A DNA stretch of 7,890 nt from Acidobacteriota bacterium (GCA_021810735.1 JAJZIF010000163.1:1-7890); one strand, 5' to 3'; shown: positions 1-7,776, numbered from the stretch's first letter. Notes: generated by a model from the letters alone, not told the origin. Translations and numbers: made by a program.

Positions 1-12
1 AAGCTTACCTTT

Positions 13-18
13 GGAAGG
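13..18 (+). promoter_or_regulatory. Ribosome binding site deciding the TTG start of tig
   Basis: GGAAGG lies 8 nt upstream of TTG at 27, which is good Shine-Dalgarno spacing. It is the main support for the non-ATG start, because no ATG occurs in frame before position 525. The window begins only 12 bases further upstream, so a start outside the window cannot be excluded. Confidence 0.55.
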
Positions 19-26
19 CAAACCCC

Positions 27-1523
27 TTGAGTCCCATTGAATCCACCACCACCCCGCAGCTTGGCGCAGATGCTCAGCAATCCGACGAGTCGGTTGCGCA
101 CGAACATGCCCAGGAACTTGCCCCACAGGAACATAACCATGGGGTGGAACAGGACCCGAACGCCGGACCCGAGAATGCTGCGAGCCATGAGCACAGTCAC
201 GACCATGACCATCACGACCACGAACCTGCTCCAACCCTCAATCCCGAATGTACCCGTCAGGTCGATGTCGACGTGCCTGCGGATGAGGTAAGCCGCGCGT
301 TTGCCGCAGTGGTCAAGCGGTATCGCCGAGCGGCCAGGATTCCCGGTTTTCGCGCGGGCAAGGTGCCGGAATCTGTGATTCGTAGAAAATTTGCGGACGC
401 GATCCGCCAGGACGTGTTGGAGGAAATTCTTCCGGCGCAGTTTCGCGCAGCCATTGAAAAGCAGGGCGTGCAGCCGGTTTCGCAGCCGCAGGTGACCAGC
501 CTTCACCTCGCGGATGGCGAGCCCATGCGCTTTCAGGCGGCCTTTGAGGTTCTTCCCACGATTGACATCACGGGATACGACCAGATCAAGGTCGATCGGC
601 CGCAGATTTCCCTCGATGACGCGGAGTTCGAAGCCGAGCTCAACCAGGTGCGCGAATCCCACGCCATCATGGAACCGGTGGAAGAAGATCGTCCACTGAC
701 CGATGGAGACTTCGCGCAGATTCGTTTCACTGGATTGGTCCATGGCGCGGAAGCCGATGCGGAAGGCGAGTCGGAGGCATCCAGGCCCATTGAGGGCGAC
801 GATGCCAACGTGGAAATTGGCGGCGCCAACACAGTCGAGGCCTTTACCAGCGCCCTGCGCGGGGCCAAAGTCGGCCAGCAAATGCAGTTTGAGGTTTTGT
901 ATCCAGCCGACTTCACCGAGAAACGCCTGGCAGGCAAGACCGTCGCGTATGACGTGGAAGTGAAGGGAATCCGCAAGAAGATTCTGCCTGAACTCGACGA
1001 TGCCTTTGCCAAGCAGATGGGCGAGTACGAGACCATCGACCTGTTCAAGGAAAAATTGCGCGAGCACATGGCCAACGACAAGCGCAGGCGTCTGGAATCG
1101 GACGCGAAAGACAAGCTGGTGGGCGCCTTCATCGAGCGCTTCCAGTTTCCGGTGCCGGAATCTTTATTGCAGCAGCAGATCGATGCGCGTCTGGAGCGTG
1201 GCCTTCGCGCGCTTGCGGCGCAAGGTATGTCCACGGAACAGATGCGCAACCTCGACTTCACCCGGCTGCGTACCGCTCAACGTGACTCCGCATTGCAGGA
1301 GGTGCGGGCTTCCCTGGTTCTCGACCGCATTGCGCAGACGGAAAACATTGAGGTTACCGACGAGGAGTTCGACGCGCATTTGCTGCTATTAGCGTATCAG
1401 GCACGGGAACCGCTGGAGATACTGCGGAAGCGTTTGACGGAGGACGGCGGGCTGACTAGAATCCGAGAACAACTACGCAGAGAGAAAACAGTGGACCAGC
1501 TCTTCGACAGGTTGGCCGCCTAA
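27..1523 (+). CDS. tig: Trigger factor, ribosome-associated chaperone / peptidyl-prolyl isomerase with a His-rich N-terminal extension
   Basis: Trigger factor binds ribosomal protein L23 at the exit tunnel, shields nascent chains in the cytoplasm and has an FKBP-type prolyl isomerase domain. The ribosome-binding domain covers about residues 72-180 and shows the L23-binding signature GFRAGKVP at 107-114. The isomerase domain follows at about 226-315 (DGD..QIRFTG, then F273 aligned with the active-site phenylalanine of E. coli), then the helical C-terminal arms to residue 498. E. coli trigger factor is about 432 residues. The excess here is almost all N-terminal: residues 1-70 are low-complexity, acidic and contain 11 His, seven of them within 54-65. 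The chosen start is TTG at 27, which has GGAAGG at 13-18. No in-frame ATG occurs before 525, inside the ribosome-binding domain. The frame stays open to the window edge, so an upstream start is possible. It is first in a tig-clpP-clpX operon. Family identity is certain; the exact N-terminus is not. Confidence 0.95.
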   Translation: MSPIESTTTPQLGADAQQSDESVAHEHAQELAPQEHNHGVEQDPNAGPENAASHEHSHDHDHHDHEPAPTLNPECTRQVDVDVPADEVSRAFAAVVKRYRRAARIPGFRAGKVPESVIRRKFADAIRQDVLEEILPAQFRAAIEKQGVQPVSQPQVTSLHLADGEPMRFQAAFEVLPTIDITGYDQIKVDRPQISLDDAEFEAELNQVRESHAIMEPVEEDRPLTDGDFAQIRFTGLVHGAEADAEGESEASRPIEGDDANVEIGGANTVEAFTSALRGAKVGQQMQFEVLYPADFTEKRLAGKTVAYDVEVKGIRKKILPELDDAFAKQMGEYETIDLFKEKLREHMANDKRRRLESDAKDKLVGAFIERFQFPVPESLLQQQIDARLERGLRALAAQGMSTEQMRNLDFTRLRTAQRDSALQEVRASLVLDRIAQTENIEVTDEEFDAHLLLLAYQAREPLEILRKRLTEDGGLTRIREQLRREKTVDQLFDRLAA

Positions 1524-1600
1524 CGTAATTTTCGTTTCTGGCCGATGTTCTATTCTATACGGAAGGCCTACAACCGCGAGAGAGGCAATAGGAAACCGGT

Positions 1601-2191
1601 ATGGGTTTAGTTCCAATGGTGGTTGAGCAGACGAGCCGAGGCGAACGCGCCTACGATATTTATTCTCGCCTGCTACGCGATAACATCATTTTTCTGGGTA
1701 CGCCGATCGACGACCAGGTCGCGAACCTGATCATCGCGCAAATGCTGTTTCTTTCCGGCGAGGACCCGGACAAGGACTTGCAGCTCTACATCAATTCTCC
1801 CGGCGGTTCCATCTCTGCCGGTCTCGCGATTTACGATACGATGCAGTTCATCAAGAATGATGTGGTGACCTATTGCATTGGGCAGGCGGCCAGCATGGGA
1901 GCGTTTCTACTGATGTCCGGCACCAAGGGAAAGCGCTTTGCGCTGCCCAACTCCCGCATCCTGATCCACCAGCCGTCCATGGGCGGTCTGTCGGGCCAGG
2001 CCACGGACATTGACATTCACGCCCGCGAGATCCTTCGCATCCGTGAAATTACCAATCGTTTGATGTCGAAGCACACCGGTCAGCCCATCGAGCGGATAGA
2101 ACGCGATGTGGAGAGGGATTTTATTATGAACGCCCCACAATCGAAAGAATACGGCATCATCGACGAGATTATTGACAGGCCAAGGACGTAA
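1601..2191 (+). CDS. clpP: ATP-dependent Clp protease proteolytic subunit ClpP
   Basis: ClpP is the serine peptidase of the cytoplasmic Clp protease. It forms a double-heptamer barrel that degrades polypeptides fed in by ClpX or a related unfoldase. The Ser-His-Asp triad is intact: S98 in [10 protein letters not shown]123 in [10 protein letters not shown] and D173 in ERDVERDF. The oxyanion-region glycines are in NSPGGS at 65-70. At 196 residues it has the usual length and needs little or no propeptide removal. The N-terminal sequence [22 protein letters not shown], given here only as residues 4-25, matches the classic ClpP start, which favours ATG 1601 over the in-frame ATG at 1616. AGGAAA at 1590-1595 is a plausible ribosome binding site. 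It lies 77 bp after tig and 56 bp before clpX, as expected for an operon that co-produces protease and unfoldase. Nothing looks broken. Confidence 0.98.
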   Translation: MGLVPMVVEQTSRGERAYDIYSRLLRDNIIFLGTPIDDQVANLIIAQMLFLSGEDPDKDLQLYINSPGGSISAGLAIYDTMQFIKNDVVTYCIGQAASMGAFLLMSGTKGKRFALPNSRILIHQPSMGGLSGQATDIDIHAREILRIREITNRLMSKHTGQPIERIERDVERDFIMNAPQSKEYGIIDEIIDRPRT

Positions 2192-2204
2192 GCTCGCATC
2201 GAGC
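2192..2204 (+). other. Small hairpin immediately after the clpP stop codon
   Basis: GCTCG-CAT-CGAGC is a perfect 5-bp stem with a 3-nt loop, beginning at the base after the clpP TAA. An overlapping alternative pairing (GCCC at 2203-2206 with GGGC at 2213-2216) is possible. There is no T-tract, so it is not a terminator. It could slow 3'-5' decay or tune clpX expression, or it may be chance. Confidence 0.3.
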
Positions 2205-2247
2205 CCGACGCTGGGCGCGGAACGGGTGGCAGTAGGAGACGCAAACA

Positions 2248-3525
2248 ATGAAAACACGCTCGAGTTCCGACGATGTACTCCGTTGTTCGTTCTGCCATAA
2301 ATCGCAGGACGCCGTAGCCAAGCTGATTTCCTCCCCCAGCGATTATCCGCGGGCTTATATCTGCGATGAATGCGTTGCCGTATGCAACTCCATTCTGGAA
2401 GACGACAAGAACGAAGCGCGCCCCACCACCGCTCCCGCCCACTTGCCCAAGCCGCAGGAAGTGAAAGCTTTCATGGATGAGTATGTCATCGGGCAGGAGA
2501 CCACCAAGAAGAAGCTGGCCGTCGCCGTCTACAACCATTACAAGCGCATCCAGATGAACCGGACCCGCACCAACGATGTGGAGCTGACCAAGTCCAACAT
2601 CCTGTTGATCGGCCCCACGGGGAGCGGCAAGACGCTGATGGCGCAGACCCTCGCCCGCACCTTGGACGTTCCGTTTGCCATTGTCGACGCGACCACGCTC
2701 ACGGAAGCCGGGTATGTCGGTGAGGATGTCGAAAATATTATCCTCAAGTTATTGCAGGCGGCGGACGGGGATGTTGCCCGCGCTCAGACCGGCATCATCT
2801 ACATCGACGAAATCGACAAGATCGGGCGCAAGGACGAAAATCCTTCCATCACCCGCGATGTCTCCGGTGAAGGCGTGCAGCAGGCGTTGCTCAAGATCCT
2901 CGAAGGCACGGTTGCCAACGTTCCTCCGCAGGGCGGACGCAAGCATCCACATCAGGAATTTACTCCCGTAGATACGACGAACATTTTATTTATCTGCGGC
3001 GGGGCCTTTGTCGGCCTGGAACGCGTGATTGGTCGTCGCGCCGGCAAGAAGGCGCTCGGCTTCAAGGCTATTTCCGACCGCGACGGCCAGCCTGCCAACA
3101 TGGTCCCTTCCTTGCGCGACACGGAATTGTTGCGCCAGACCGAGCCGCAGGACCTGATTAAGTTCGGCCTGATTCCAGAGTTCGTCGGCCGTCTGCCCGT
3201 CATTGGAATTCTCGATGAACTGGATGAAGCCGCGCTGGTGGAAATTCTAGTGAAGCCGCGGAATGCCATCATGAAACAGTATCAGCGCATGTTTGAGTAT
3301 GAGAATGTGCGTCTCACTTTCACCTCAGAAGCTGTCGGAGCCATTGCCCGCGAGGCACTGCATCGCAAGGTGGGAGCGCGCGGCTTGCGCATGATCCTGG
3401 AGGAATTGATGCTCGATTTGATGTATCACCTACCCAACAACAAGAAGGTGCGGGAAATCGAGATCACCGCGGACATGGTCCAGAAACGCGACCTGTCGGT
3501 CACATTGCTGGAGAAGGCTGGATAG
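2248..3525 (+). CDS. clpX: ATP-dependent Clp protease ATP-binding subunit ClpX (AAA+ unfoldase)
   Basis: ClpX is a hexameric AAA+ unfoldase that recognises substrates and adaptors, unfolds proteins and threads them into ClpP. The N-terminal zinc domain has the four cysteines C13, C16, C39 and C42. The AAA+ core shows Walker A GPTGSGKT at 122-129, the pore loop GYVG at 155-158, Walker B IIYIDEID at 183-190, the RKH loop at 231-233 and the sensor-2 motif GARGLR at 376-381. The ClpP-docking loop reads LGF (270-272) where E. coli has IGF, a conservative change. The length of 425 residues is normal. ATG 2248 has a strong ribosome binding site, AGGAGA at 2234-2239, 8 nt upstream. It is the last gene of the tig-clpP-clpX unit, and a rho-independent terminator starts 31 bp after its stop. 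All features of a working ClpX are present. Confidence 0.98.
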   Translation: MKTRSSSDDVLRCSFCHKSQDAVAKLISSPSDYPRAYICDECVAVCNSILEDDKNEARPTTAPAHLPKPQEVKAFMDEYVIGQETTKKKLAVAVYNHYKRIQMNRTRTNDVELTKSNILLIGPTGSGKTLMAQTLARTLDVPFAIVDATTLTEAGYVGEDVENIILKLLQAADGDVARAQTGIIYIDEIDKIGRKDENPSITRDVSGEGVQQALLKILEGTVANVPPQGGRKHPHQEFTPVDTTNILFICGGAFVGLERVIGRRAGKKALGFKAISDRDGQPANMVPSLRDTELLRQTEPQDLIKFGLIPEFVGRLPVIGILDELDEAALVEILVKPRNAIMKQYQRMFEYENVRLTFTSEAVGAIAREALHRKVGARGLRMILEELMLDLMYHLPNNKKVREIEITADMVQKRDLSVTLLEKAG

Positions 3526-3556
3526 TTTCTCAGGCCGCAACGATCCATCGAAATCG

Positions 3557-3594
3557 CATCGGGCCTGCTTCATCTGTGGGCCCGGTGTTTTTTT
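3557..3594 (+). terminator. Rho-independent terminator of the tig-clpP-clpX operon
   Basis: The stem pairs CATCGGGCC (3557-3565) with GGCCCGGTG (3579-3587): nine pairs including one T-G wobble. The loop is 13 nt and may close further by inner pairs. Seven consecutive T residues follow directly (3588-3594). The hairpin lies 31 bp after the clpX stop and 46 bp before the next gene, so it separates the Clp operon from the reductase gene. Confidence 0.9.
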
Positions 3595-3640
3595 AGGGCG
3601 CCACAATCGCCGCACCGTTTCTTGGAGCATCCGGAAAAGT

Positions 3641-4657
3641 ATGCAAAGCACCGACGCACTCTCGATGCCAACACGACAGCTTGGCAACTCCAACATGCGG
3701 CTCACTGCCATCGGCTTTGGCGCATGGGCTATTGGCGGCGGCGACTGGGAGTACGCCTGGGGGCCGCAGGACGACAACGACTCCGTCGCTGCGATCCAGC
3801 GCGCTCTCGACCTCGGCATCAACTGGATCGACACAGCCGCCATCTACGGTCTCGGCCATTCGGAAGAAGTTGTGGGCCGCGCGCTCCAGGGCCGGCGAAA
3901 CAAACCATTCGTGTTTACGAAATGTTCGATGGTGTGGAGCGGGAAGTTCCTTCGCCCCGGTCAGAAGATCAGCCGCAGTTTGAAGCGGGATTCCATCCGC
4001 AAGGAACTGGAGGCGAGCCTGCGCCGCCTGCAAATGGACGCCATCGATCTGTACCAGATCCACTGGCCCGATCCGGAGAACGATGTGGAAGAAGGCTGGC
4101 AAACACTGGTGAAACTGAAGGAAGAAGGCAAGGTCCGCTACATCGGGGTTTCCAATTTCTCCATTCCGCAGCTCGAGCGGATCGCCAAAATCGCTCCCAT
4201 CACTTCCTTGCAGCCGCCATATTCCATGCTGAACCGGGGCATCGAAAAAGAGATCCTTCCCTATTGCCAGAAGCACCAAATTGGAGTCATCAACTACTCC
4301 CCCATGGTGTCGGGCCTGCTGACCGGTGCCATGACGAAGGAGCGCATCGCCCAGATGCCCAGGGACGATTGGCGTCGCAACAACCACCGTTTCCAGGAGC
4401 CGCAACTCAGCCGCAACCTCAAGTTGGTCGAGTTGCTGCACGAGATCGGCAGCGCCCATGGCCGCTCTCCCGGCGAGGTCGCCATTGCGTGGACACTCCG
4501 TCAACCCGCGGTGACCGCAGCCATCGTGGGAGCGCGCAATCCAAGTCAGGTGGATGGCATTATCGGTGCGGCCACCTTCCGCTTGCAGCCCGAAGAAATC
4601 GCGCGCATCGAGGAGTTTCTGACCGCAAATCCTGTACCCGCCAAGCCGAAGAATTAA
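3641..4657 (+). CDS. Aldo/keto reductase family oxidoreductase
   Basis: This is a cytoplasmic NAD(P)H-dependent oxidoreductase of the aldo/keto reductase superfamily (TIM barrel), which reduces carbonyls to alcohols or runs the reverse reaction. The catalytic tetrad is complete: D64 and Y69 in WIDTAAIYG, K94 in FTKC and H141 in QIHWPD. Other family marks are GVSNFS after the middle of the chain, INYSPMVSGLLTG, and the cofactor-binding segment IVGARNPSQV near the C-terminus. The N-terminal stretch GGGDWEYAWGPQDD (32-45) and the 338-residue length suggest the bacterial YhdN/general-stress-like group, but the substrate cannot be read from sequence. ATG 3641 has GGAAAAG at 3633-3639 and GGAG at 3624-3627; ATG 3665 is an alternative start that would remove eight residues before the conserved core. 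It lies downstream of the clpX terminator and 21 bp before nfo, so it probably has its own promoter, which I could not identify. Confidence 0.93.
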   Translation: MQSTDALSMPTRQLGNSNMRLTAIGFGAWAIGGGDWEYAWGPQDDNDSVAAIQRALDLGINWIDTAAIYGLGHSEEVVGRALQGRRNKPFVFTKCSMVWSGKFLRPGQKISRSLKRDSIRKELEASLRRLQMDAIDLYQIHWPDPENDVEEGWQTLVKLKEEGKVRYIGVSNFSIPQLERIAKIAPITSLQPPYSMLNRGIEKEILPYCQKHQIGVINYSPMVSGLLTGAMTKERIAQMPRDDWRRNNHRFQEPQLSRNLKLVELLHEIGSAHGRSPGEVAIAWTLRQPAVTAAIVGARNPSQVDGIIGAATFRLQPEEIARIEEFLTANPVPAKPKN

Positions 4658-4678
4658 AGAGCGCGCTCATTTATCCTC

Positions 4679-5608
4679 ATGGCTATGTCAAGGACTGCAG
4701 GGAATCCGAGCAAACCGAATCCACAACCGAGCGACGCGAAGCCAGCCAACCAGCCCAGCAAATTGATTGGCGTTCATCTTTCCACCACGGGCGGCGTCGC
4801 GAATGCTGTCCGGCGCGCTCCGACGCTGGGCGCGAATACGCTCCAGATATTTTCTTCCAGTCCACGCATGTGGCGCGCCTCGAAAATCACCGCCGAGCAA
4901 GCGGAATCGACCCGGACAGCGCGCGCCGAGCTGGGCGTTGGACCGCTGGTGATCCACACCAGCTACCTGGTGAATCTCTGCAGCCAATCGCAGGAAATCT
5001 GCGAGAAATCCGTTCAGGCCTTTCGCGGTGAAATTGAACGCGCGCTTGCCTTGGGCGCGGAATACCTCGTCGTCCATCCCGGCTCGTATCACGGCATGAC
5101 GCGTCCCCAGGGCCTGCGGCGGGCAGCGCAGTCCATCGAGAGGGCGATTGCCGGGCTGCCCTGGCAGCAAACGCCTTTTCACATTCTCGTTGAAAATACC
5201 GCGGGCTCGGAGCATTCGCTCGGCGGCTCATTTGAGCAGGTCGCGGAGCTGATCGAGCACCTTCGTCCGCACGCTCCCGTGGCGGCGTGCCTCGATACCT
5301 GTCACACCCACGTCTCCGGTTATGACATCGTCAGCGACGCTGGATGGGCCGAAACATTGGCGCAAGTCGAGCGCACCATCGGCTGCGAGAATGTCCGCGT
5401 CTGGCACTGCAACGACGCCAAAGCCGCGCGCGGATCGAAACTCGACCGCCATGAGCACATCGGAGAAGGGAAGATCGGCCTGGAGCCATTCCGACGTCTT
5501 CTCCACGAGTCGGCATTTGCCCACGCGGCCTTCATCGCGGAAACCCCTGTCGACGCCCCCGGCGATGAAGAACGCAATGTTCTCGCGCTGAAAAATTTGC
5601 TGGGATAG
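4679..5608 (+). CDS. nfo: Endonuclease IV (AP endonuclease, Nfo family)
   Basis: Endonuclease IV cuts DNA 5' to abasic sites and removes blocked 3' ends during base excision repair. It is a TIM-barrel enzyme with three zinc ions. By alignment to the E. coli enzyme from memory, all nine metal ligands are present: H93, H133, E172, D206, H209, H243, D256, H258 and E288. They sit in the family motifs HTSYLVNL, VVHPGSYHG, ENTAG, CLDTCHTHVSGYD, WHCNDAK, DRHEHIGEG and IAETPVD. The protein is 309 residues against about 285 in E. coli. The extra residues are an N-terminal tail (about 1-27) rich in Pro, Asn, Lys and Ser before KLIGVHLS. ATG 4679 has no clear ribosome binding site, and ATG 4685 is equally possible. 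The gene follows the reductase by 21 bp, so translation may depend on read-through from it. It is convergent with the downstream gene, with 37 bp between stops and no obvious terminator there. The function call is firm; the start is less so. Confidence 0.95.
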   Translation: MAMSRTAGNPSKPNPQPSDAKPANQPSKLIGVHLSTTGGVANAVRRAPTLGANTLQIFSSSPRMWRASKITAEQAESTRTARAELGVGPLVIHTSYLVNLCSQSQEICEKSVQAFRGEIERALALGAEYLVVHPGSYHGMTRPQGLRRAAQSIERAIAGLPWQQTPFHILVENTAGSEHSLGGSFEQVAELIEHLRPHAPVAACLDTCHTHVSGYDIVSDAGWAETLAQVERTIGCENVRVWHCNDAKAARGSKLDRHEHIGEGKIGLEPFRRLLHESAFAHAAFIAETPVDAPGDEERNVLALKNLLG

Positions 5609-5645
5609 AAACCTTGTTCGTCCCCTGCAAATGCGTGGAAACAAA

Positions 5646-7772
5646 TCAATTCGTTTGCGCGACGAGCTTCCATGAAGGGGCAAGGCCCTGACCGTCGTCG
5701 ATGGTGGGAATGTCTTGCTGCGACAATGCTTCAATGAACTGCTCTGCCGGCATGGGGCGACCCAGCAGAAACCCTTGCAGAGAATCGCATCCCAGGCGGG
5801 TGAGAAACTCCTGCTGCCAGGTTGTCTCGACGCCCTCAGCGACCACCTTCAAGTTCAACGTTTTGCCGAGCGCAACAATTGCGGAGACGATGGCCGCATC
5901 TTCGCCATCCTTCGCCACGCCGTGGACGAACGCACGATCGATTTTCAGTTCGCTGGCCGGCAGACGTTTCAAATGGAGCAGGCTGGAATAGCCTGTCCCG
6001 AAATCGTCGATGGAGATATTGACCCCCATGCTGTAGATTTGCTGCAGGACCGCCATGCTCGCGTCGACGTCTCGCATGGCGGTCGATTCCGTCACTTCCA
6101 GCGTCAGGCAGCGCGGCTCCATTGCATGGCGTTGCAGCGTGTCGAGCACCATTGGAATCAATCCTGGATGACCGAACTGCAGCGGTGACAAGTTGACCGC
6201 GATGGTCCAATTGTTACTGCCGAACCTTCGCCACTCACTCATCTGGCGACAGGCTTCATCCAGCACCCATTCTCCGATAGGCACGATCAGGCCACTTTTT
6301 TCCGCCATAGGGATAAAGTCATTCGGAGGAATCAGTCCGCGCGTGGAATGCTTCCAGCGCACCAGGGCCTCCGCGCCCATCAGCTTTCTGCTGGCCGCGT
6401 CGAACTTCGGCTGGTAATGGAGGACCAGTTCATGCCGTTCCAGCGCCAGATGCAGGTCGTGCAGCAACTGCAGTTGCTCCTGGGCATCGGCGTTCATGCT
6501 GGTTTCAAAGAAACAGTAGCAATTGCGTCCCATCTCCTTGGCGTGATACATCGCGGCGTCAGCATCCTTCAGAAGGTCGCGGCGTCCATCGGCGCCAGGG
6601 TAAATGGCAATGCCGATGCTGGCCGACACCCGCAACTCAAGTTCTCCAATCATGAAGGGTTGCCGAATCGTCGTTACCAGCTTGTCCGCGACGACGGCTG
6701 CACTCGCAGGTTCCTCGGCGTCCAGCAGGATCACAAATTCATCGCCCCCGATGCGCGCAATCGTGTCACGGGCCCGGATGCAGGCGCGGATGCGCTGTGC
6801 GACTTCAACCAGCAACCGGTCCCCGACAGAGTGGCCAAAAGAGTCGTTGACAGCCTTAAAGCCGTCCAGGTCAAGGAACAGCAGGGAAAATAGGCCATGG
6901 TAGCGTTTGGCGTTTTCGGTTGCCTGGTGGAGTCGATCTTCCAGCAAAATGCGGTTGGGCAATTTTGTAAGACTGTCATGCATAGCCAGGTGGGTTAACT
7001 CGTGGTTGGCCTCAGCGAGTGACGCCGCCAGGGCGGCAGTGCGCGACGCCAGCCTCGCATCCAGCACGGAAACGATCAACGCGATCGACAGCCCCGCCAG
7101 GGTAGTGATGATGATCAGTAGGGCCAGCCAGTCATTATCGATACCCGTATCGATTACACCGCAATGGCTCCCAGGCTGGTAATACTCTGCCGCCATCTCG
7201 GTGTAATGCATTCCGGCAATCGCGAAGCCCATTACCACCGCCGCGCCGGCCCGAAAAAGCTTGATCCGGGTCGAATCCTTGCGCAGCCGGAAAGCCATCC
7301 ATAGCGCCGCACCCGAGGCGCCCACAGCGATCAGCAGCGACAGAATTACTAAAGGTGGCGTGTACTGGATTCCCGGCGTCATGCGCATCGCGGCCATGCC
7401 CGTGTAATGCATGCCGGCCACGCCCGCGCCCATCAGCAGCGCGCCGCCGCTCAGTCGCGGCCATGGCAGTTCTTCCCGGCACACCAGCCACAAAGCAAAG
7501 GCCGAGGAGGCCAGGGCAATCACAAGAGAGAGCAAAGTGATCCAAGGGTCATAGCCCATGGGCATGGGTAAGCTGAGGGCCAGCATTCCAATGAAATGCA
7601 TGGACCAGATGCCAGTCCCCATGGCAAATGCGCCTCCGGCCAGCCACCAGCGCGCCGATCGGCCTTGAGTTGCGGTAATGCGCGCCGCCATGGCCAGCGC
7701 GGTGTAGGATGCGAGAATTGCTACCAAAACAGAAAATAGAACAAGGACGCTATTGTAATGTCCGGTGAGCAT
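5646..7772 (-). CDS. Membrane-bound MHYT-GGDEF-EAL cyclic di-GMP turnover protein
   Basis: This is a predicted inner-membrane sensor with a diguanylate cyclase and a c-di-GMP phosphodiesterase domain in one chain. Residues 8-237 form about seven hydrophobic helices of the MHYT domain. The three signature motifs are MHFIGM (58-63), MHYTGM (121-126) and MHYTEM (188-193). This family is proposed to bind copper and sense a diatomic gas or redox state. A short helical linker (238-262) leads to a GGDEF domain (about 263-425) with an intact GGDEF at 342-346 and an inhibitory-site RARD at 333-336, five residues before it. The EAL domain (about 436-690) keeps E468, N527, E559, D589, D590, K610, E646 and Q666, so both activities look possible. 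The architecture resembles Pseudomonas MucR. ATG 7772 has a strong ribosome binding site. The gene stands alone on its strand, convergent with nfo. The signal and the net activity cannot be read from the sequence. Confidence 0.95.
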   Translation of the reverse strand: MLTGHYNSVLVLFSVLVAILASYTALAMAARITATQGRSARWWLAGGAFAMGTGIWSMHFIGMLALSLPMPMGYDPWITLLSLVIALASSAFALWLVCREELPWPRLSGGALLMGAGVAGMHYTGMAAMRMTPGIQYTPPLVILSLLIAVGASGAALWMAFRLRKDSTRIKLFRAGAAVVMGFAIAGMHYTEMAAEYYQPGSHCGVIDTGIDNDWLALLIIITTLAGLSIALIVSVLDARLASRTAALAASLAEANHELTHLAMHDSLTKLPNRILLEDRLHQATENAKRYHGLFSLLFLDLDGFKAVNDSFGHSVGDRLLVEVAQRIRACIRARDTIARIGGDEFVILLDAEEPASAAVVADKLVTTIRQPFMIGELELRVSASIGIAIYPGADGRRDLLKDADAAMYHAKEMGRNCYCFFETSMNADAQEQLQLLHDLHLALERHELVLHYQPKFDAASRKLMGAEALVRWKHSTRGLIPPNDFIPMAEKSGLIVPIGEWVLDEACRQMSEWRRFGSNNWTIAVNLSPLQFGHPGLIPMVLDTLQRHAMEPRCLTLEVTESTAMRDVDASMAVLQQIYSMGVNISIDDFGTGYSSLLHLKRLPASELKIDRAFVHGVAKDGEDAAIVSAIVALGKTLNLKVVAEGVETTWQQEFLTRLGCDSLQGFLLGRPMPAEQFIEALSQQDIPTIDDGQGLAPSWKLVAQTN

Positions 7773-7776
7773 TTCG

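Noticed and set aside
1..6. A HindIII site at the very first base, hinting at a clone boundary
   Set aside because: Two further sites for the same enzyme occur inside the window (2465-2470 and 7257-7262). The edge site might reflect a partial-digest library but says nothing about biology.
1524..1600. AT-rich stretch before clpP with a TATTCTATAC element resembling a -10 box
   Set aside because: No -35 element with acceptable match or spacing was found, so a separate clpP promoter cannot be supported from sequence alone.
2205..2219. A 15-bp exact match between the clpP-clpX spacer and nfo (4820-4834)
   Set aside because: The shared string is GC-rich, occurs once in coding and once in spacer sequence, and has no flanking similarity; chance is the simplest explanation.
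3593..4504. A 303-codon open frame antisense to the reductase
   Set aside because: It has no recognisable motif and lies fully opposite a well-supported gene, as expected from codon-position GC bias.
4659..4668. Palindrome GAGCGCGCTC between the reductase and nfo
   Set aside because: It is too short and self-complementary without a loop to be a terminator, and such palindromes are common in GC-rich DNA.
3622..5031. A 469-codon open frame on the + strand overlapping the reductase and nfo
   Set aside because: Its translation is Arg/His/Pro/Ser-rich with no recognisable domain, and it overlaps two genes with complete catalytic motifs in another frame. It is a GC-rich shadow.
5715..6893. Several + strand open frames (157 and 181 codons) opposite the EAL/GGDEF gene
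   Set aside because: They mirror the third-position bias of the minus-strand gene, show no family motifs and lack a consistent ribosome binding site.
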